Origin: Acidimicrobiia bacterium
GTDB taxonomy: Bacteria > Actinomycetota > Acidimicrobiia > Acidimicrobiales > Ilumatobacteraceae
Reading direction: 5' to 3'
NCBI GenBank assembly: GCA_013821025.1
Contig: JACDHN010000112.1
Span: 1 to 7,882, forward strand
Length of the DNA stretch: 7,882 nucleotides
Made by a program: the position numbers and the translations under genes. The notes beneath the pieces were generated by a model, which ran no database searches, had not been told where the DNA came from, and saw only the letters and a program-made list of their open reading frames with translations. Positions 5,824 to 7,882 of this stretch are shown piece after piece (position 1 is the stretch's first letter; every line of letters begins with the position of its first letter).

Positions 5824-6289
5824 CTCCGTGGGTGCGCTTCTTCGGGCGGATCACCGCAGCGCTGGTGTTCTCGGTGGCTTCTCTGGTGCCGCTGGCCGTC
5901 GTCGCTGCGATGACGACCGATGTGTCGCCCTCGGCGGGCAGGTTTGGCTCCGTGCTCGTCGCCGTGCTCATCGGCAGTGTGCCCTTCGGTCTGTTCGGGA
6001 TCGCCATGGGCTACTGGGTGCACCCCAAGGGAGCGCTCGCTGTCACGAACCTGATCTACTTGCCGCTCGCCTATCTCGGTGGCTGTTCCAAGGCGAGGAG
6101 GCGCTTCCCGATGCCGTGTCGCGCTGGTCGGCATGGCTGCCGACTCGCACCTGGAACCAGGTCGTGCAGAACGCCGCTTTCGCCAGCCCGGAGCTCGACG
6201 CCTGGCTCGGTCTCGCCGCCTGGGCTGCAGTGTTCTTCGGCGCCGCATGGCTCGGCTACCGCCGCGACCAGGGCCGCAACTACCGCTGA
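5805..6289 (+). pseudogene. ABC-2 type transporter permease, N-terminal half missing and frameshifted
   Basis: From GTG 5805 the frame gives RTLRAPPWVRFFGRITAALV, then membrane helices around FSVASLVPLAVVAAM, VLVAVLIGSVPFGLFGIAMG and LAVTNLIYLPLAYLGG. These are the central helices of ABC-2 permeases. One extra base at about 6081-6083 (GG restored to GGG) would continue into LFQGEEALPDAV and SAWLPTRTWNQVVQNAAF, the last helix AWLGLAAWAAVFFGAAWL and the usual GYRRDQGRNYR end, with its stop at 6287-6289. The fit across the shift is exact, so this is a single-base lesion. The first one to two helices and about 130 residues are missing because the frame begins at the joint with the ArsR-rhodanese fragment. 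It would have paired with an ABC ATPase to export a drug or lipid-like substrate, but no ATPase gene is present here. Confidence 0.8.
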
Positions 6290-6334
6290 TGGATGGGACG
6301 CGGCTGCGTTAGACTACGCGCCGTCTCGCCAGGG

Positions 6335-6757
6335 TCAGACTGCGATCACGTGCACGTCGTCGCTGCCAAGCCCAGTCATCGCCCGGTCGAACGTGACCAC
6401 TCGAGCCCCGTGCCGCCGGGCGATGCCGAGCAGGTGAGCGTCAGTGACCTGACGGTGACCCACGAGCCGTTCGTGCGGCACCAGGGCGTTGTCCACGAAC
6501 CCAGCGTCGTCGGGGAGGAACCGATGCGATGGCGTCTTGATCAGCGCGGCCAGGACGGCGACGGCCTCTCGGACCGCCAGCGCTTCCCCGACCGCAGCGG
6601 GGTTCGAGGACACGCGCACGAAGCCGGTCTGGGTCACGGGCGTCGTCGCCCATGTCTCTGCGCCCAGCGCGGCGTACCAGCGGCGGGTTGCGGCGTGGTG
6701 GATGTGGGCTTCCCAGACCAGCGCCACCAGCACGTTGACGTCTGCCAGCGCCGTCAT
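6335..6757 (-). CDS. vapC: VapC-type PIN-domain ribonuclease toxin
   Basis: The protein has 140 residues, the normal length for this group. Metal-binding acids of the PIN fold are visible: D6 (LADVNVLVALVW), D106 (VTDAHLLGIARRHGARVVTF) and D124 (FDRAM). The TQTGFVRVSSNP block at 42-53 is typical of the mycobacterial-type PIN subfamily (TIGR00028-like), with glutamine Q43 where many PIN proteins have the second acid. It would cleave RNA, often tRNA in this family, unless held by its antitoxin. The ATG overlaps the vapB stop by 4 bp, so the two are co-translated. The stop converges on the permease remnant 45 bases away. Confidence 0.9.
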   Translation of the reverse strand: MTALADVNVLVALVWEAHIHHAATRRWYAALGAETWATTPVTQTGFVRVSSNPAAVGEALAVREAVAVLAALIKTPSHRFLPDDAGFVDNALVPHERLVGHRQVTDAHLLGIARRHGARVVTFDRAMTGLGSDDVHVIAV

Positions 6758-6975
6758 GCATCGTCGAGTGCTCGCAGCACCATCTCCGACGTGATGACCC
6801 GCGAGCCGGGACGCGTCCTGACAATGGGCATTCCGTCGATGAGCTCCACATCGGCCGGCTGCAAGCCGGCGCGGGCGAGGGCAGACACGATCGCCCCGAT
6901 GGACCGGCGACGGGCTTTGGCGATCTCCCGCGCCGCCTCGAGCACGTCATCATCGAGGTCCAGAGTGGTGCGCAT
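6754..6975 (-). CDS. vapB: VapB-type ribbon-helix-helix antitoxin
   Basis: From ATG 6975 this is 73 residues. The N-terminus MRTTLDLDDDVLEAAREIAK is the strand and first helix of a ribbon-helix-helix DNA-binding domain, and the second helix is RSIGAIVSALARAGL. The C-terminal tail (PIVRTRPGSRVITSEMVLRA) is the extended part expected to wrap around and block the VapC active site. Two further in-frame starts lie directly upstream (ATG 6978, GTG 6981). I prefer 6975 because it begins the conserved MRTT and lies seven bases from a TANNNT box. VapBC complexes usually repress their own promoter. Confidence 0.88.
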   Translation of the reverse strand: MRTTLDLDDDVLEAAREIAKARRRSIGAIVSALARAGLQPADVELIDGMPIVRTRPGSRVITSEMVLRALDDA

Positions 6976-6982
6976 CATCACG

Positions 6983-7011
6983 ATGTTACCGCATCAGGAC
7001 AGAGAGATCAC
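6983..7011 (-). promoter_or_regulatory. candidate vapBC promoter and operator
   Basis: On the minus strand, GTGATC (7011-7006), 17 bases, TAACAT (6988-6983) and seven bases lead to the ATG at 6975. A short inverted repeat GATG-N6-CATC (6982-6995) overlaps the -10 box and could be a VapB binding site, though arms of four bases are weak evidence. The fur-type gene is transcribed away from it. Confidence 0.45.
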
Positions 7012-7033
7012 CTGTCGTCACTCGACGCAGGAC

Positions 7034-7067
7034 GAGGTCACCTAACCTCCGAGGTGTGAGAGACCTC
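7034..7067 (+). promoter_or_regulatory. promoter with AGGT/ACCT half-sites before the Fur-family gene
   Basis: A TANNNT box (TAACCT, 7043-7048) lies seven bases before GTG 7056. Around it are AGGTCACCT (7035-7043), the perfect palindrome ACCTCCGAGGT (7045-7055) and a further ACCTC at 7063-7067 pairing with GAGGT at 7051-7055. The half-sites cover the -10 box and the start codon, where a repressor would block transcription, so autoregulation by the encoded regulator is a fair inference. Confidence 0.45.
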
Positions 7068-7529
7068 AAGGCCGAGCGCATCCTCGAACGACTCCGCGAG
7101 AGCGGCGGTCGGGTCACAAGTGCCCGGCGGCTGATCGTGGAAGCCATGCTTGCCGGCGGCGACCATCACCTCACGGCGGCCGACATCGTCGAGATCGTCC
7201 GCCGCGATGACCCCGTCTTCCACGAGTCCACCGTCTATCGGACGCTCGAACGGCTCACGGAGCTCGGCATCGTCCGCCCGGTTCAGCTCGTGCCCGGCGC
7301 GACCGTCTTCCACCTCGTGGAGAACGCGCATCGCCACAACCACTTGGTCTGTGACGATTGCGGCACGATCATCGAGGCGCGCGTCGACCTTCTCGACGTT
7401 CTGGCCAGCGATGTTGCTCGCAACCACCGCTTCACTCTGCAGACCGAGGCGGCCCCCCTACACGGTCGCTGCGAGGCGTGTCAGCACGCCGACGCCGCCT
7501 CGAACCGGGCGGCTGACCCCGCGCCATAG
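7056..7529 (+). CDS. Fur-family metalloregulator, probably Zur
   Basis: The protein has 157 residues from a GTG with no ribosome binding site but a -10 box seven bases upstream, so it is probably leaderless. The winged helix spans about residues 20-75 (RVTSARRLIVEAMLAGGDHH, then VFHESTVYRTLERLTELGIV). The dimerisation and metal part holds H92, H94 and H96 (AHRHNHLVCDDCG), with two CxxC pairs, C99/C102 and C139/C142, forming the structural zinc site. Members of this family repress metal uptake when their metal is bound. The gene directly downstream is a TroA/ZnuA-like metal-binding lipoprotein on the same strand, which favours zinc (Zur) over iron or peroxide sensing. Nur, Mur or another Fur type cannot be ruled out. 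It diverges from vapBC, sharing about 80 bases of intergenic DNA. Confidence 0.88.
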   Translation: MRDLKAERILERLRESGGRVTSARRLIVEAMLAGGDHHLTAADIVEIVRRDDPVFHESTVYRTLERLTELGIVRPVQLVPGATVFHLVENAHRHNHLVCDDCGTIIEARVDLLDVLASDVARNHRFTLQTEAAPLHGRCEACQHADAASNRAADPAP

Positions 7530-7558
7530 CGGATCGGGATCGGGCTCACGAATATCTC

Positions 7559-7620
7559 ACCTCGTTGCCGAGGATACTGTAGCGAGCTTGTTGCAGCTGC
7601 GAGTTGTCGGCGATTAGGGT
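7559..7620 (+). promoter_or_regulatory. candidate regulated promoter of the solute-binding lipoprotein gene
   Basis: This stretch lies in the 97-base gap after the regulator. It holds ACCTC-N6-GAGG (7559-7573, with inner arms CCTCG and CGAGG perfectly paired), a GCAGCTGC palindrome (7593-7600), and TAGGGT (7615-7620) six bases before ATG 7627. TTGCAG at 7591-7596 could be the -35, 18 bases from TAGGGT, and would overlap the palindrome. The first palindrome uses the same arms as the repeats before the Fur-type gene, which fits control by that regulator. No terminator is visible between the genes. Confidence 0.4.
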
Positions 7621-7626
7621 TTGGAA

Positions 7627-7882
7627 ATGAGGCAATCTCGCATCTCGAGTCTGCTCGCCATCTTCGTGCTGATCAGCGCCGGGTGCGGGGACGATGACGG
7701 AGGCGATTCTGAAGGCAGTTCCGGGGGCAGCGATGGAGAAAGTACAGCGGCCGATGGAGGTGATCAGCTGACGATCGCGACGACCGTGGCTCCGATCACG
7801 AGCATCGTGTCGAACATCGTCGGTGATCGCGCCGAGGTGGTCGGGATCGTGCCTGAGGGCACGAACTCGCACACCTTCGAAC
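7627..7882 (+). CDS. metal ABC transporter solute-binding lipoprotein (TroA/ZnuA-like), partial
   Basis: Eighty-five residues are present before the window ends, in frame. The signal peptide (MRQSRISSLLAIFVLISAGC) has a clear lipobox, SAGC, with C20 as the lipidated residue. A Gly/Asp/Ser-rich linker (about 21-46) follows, then QLTIATTVAPITSIVSNIVG and a GIVPEGTNSHTFE segment. The histidine at 82 is in the position of the first metal ligand of cluster A-I (TroA, ZnuA, PsaA) binding proteins. It would capture zinc or manganese outside the membrane and pass it to an ABC permease, presumably encoded beyond the edge. The preceding Fur-type gene suggests zinc control. Confidence 0.85.
   Translation, partial: MRQSRISSLLAIFVLISAGCGDDDGGDSEGSSGGSDGESTAADGGDQLTIATTVAPITSIVSNIVGDRAEVVGIVPEGTNSHTFE

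Noticed and set aside
1..7882. CRISPR array, tRNA or rRNA genes, transposase or integrase
   Set aside because: I found no regularly spaced repeats, no tRNA-like cloverleaf, no rRNA signature and no mobile-element protein on either strand.

Overview
The window is GC-rich DNA, tightly packed with genes, with GTG starts, stop/start overlaps of 4 bp and TANNNT -10 boxes lying 6-7 bases before start codons. It carries actinobacterial-type families: a SARP-type winged helix, DoxX-like membrane proteins, VapBC and a Fur-family regulator. This points to a high-GC actinobacterium. An acidimicrobial lineage is a guess that cannot be proved from 7.9 kb.

Layout. Bases 78-1436 (+) form one open frame that joins the DNA-binding domain of a SARP/AfsR-type regulator to a complete DoxX/DoxD-like membrane protein. 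The latter also has its own ATG at 477. At 1433-2380 (+) lies a polytopic membrane protein gene broken by several frame changes and stops. It runs straight into what looks like the C-terminal end of a DUF2064-type transferase (to 2524). On the minus strand, 4018-2601 is an intact two-gene operon: an AhpD/carboxymuconolactone decarboxylase-fold protein, then a radical SAM protein, overlapping by 4 bp. A divergent SAM-dependent methyltransferase (4112 to about 4740, +) has one frameshift and one internal stop. Its 3' end abuts the apparently cut C-terminus of a secreted lipoprotein (5227-4679, -). Next come an ArsR-rhodanese protein without its N-terminal HTH (5823-5317, -) and, head to head with it, an ABC-2 permease without its N-terminal half and with a one-base frameshift (5805-6289, +). 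The right part is intact: a VapBC toxin-antitoxin pair (6975-6335, -), a divergent Fur/Zur-type regulator (7056-7529, +) and the start of a zinc/manganese-type solute-binding lipoprotein (7627 to the window edge, +).

How they work together. The clearest functional unit is the Fur-family regulator with the downstream TroA/ZnuA-like lipoprotein. It has candidate operators built of ACCT/AGGT half-sites around the regulator's own start codon and a related palindrome before the lipoprotein. The AhpD-like/radical SAM pair is the best candidate for an unexplored enzyme system. The rest of the window is remarkable for damage: several gene fragments meet at sharp joints with no intergenic DNA, and several genes could be mended by single-base changes. 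That is either heavy local gene decay and rearrangement, or chimeric joining and indel errors in the assembly. The sequence alone cannot decide between them.
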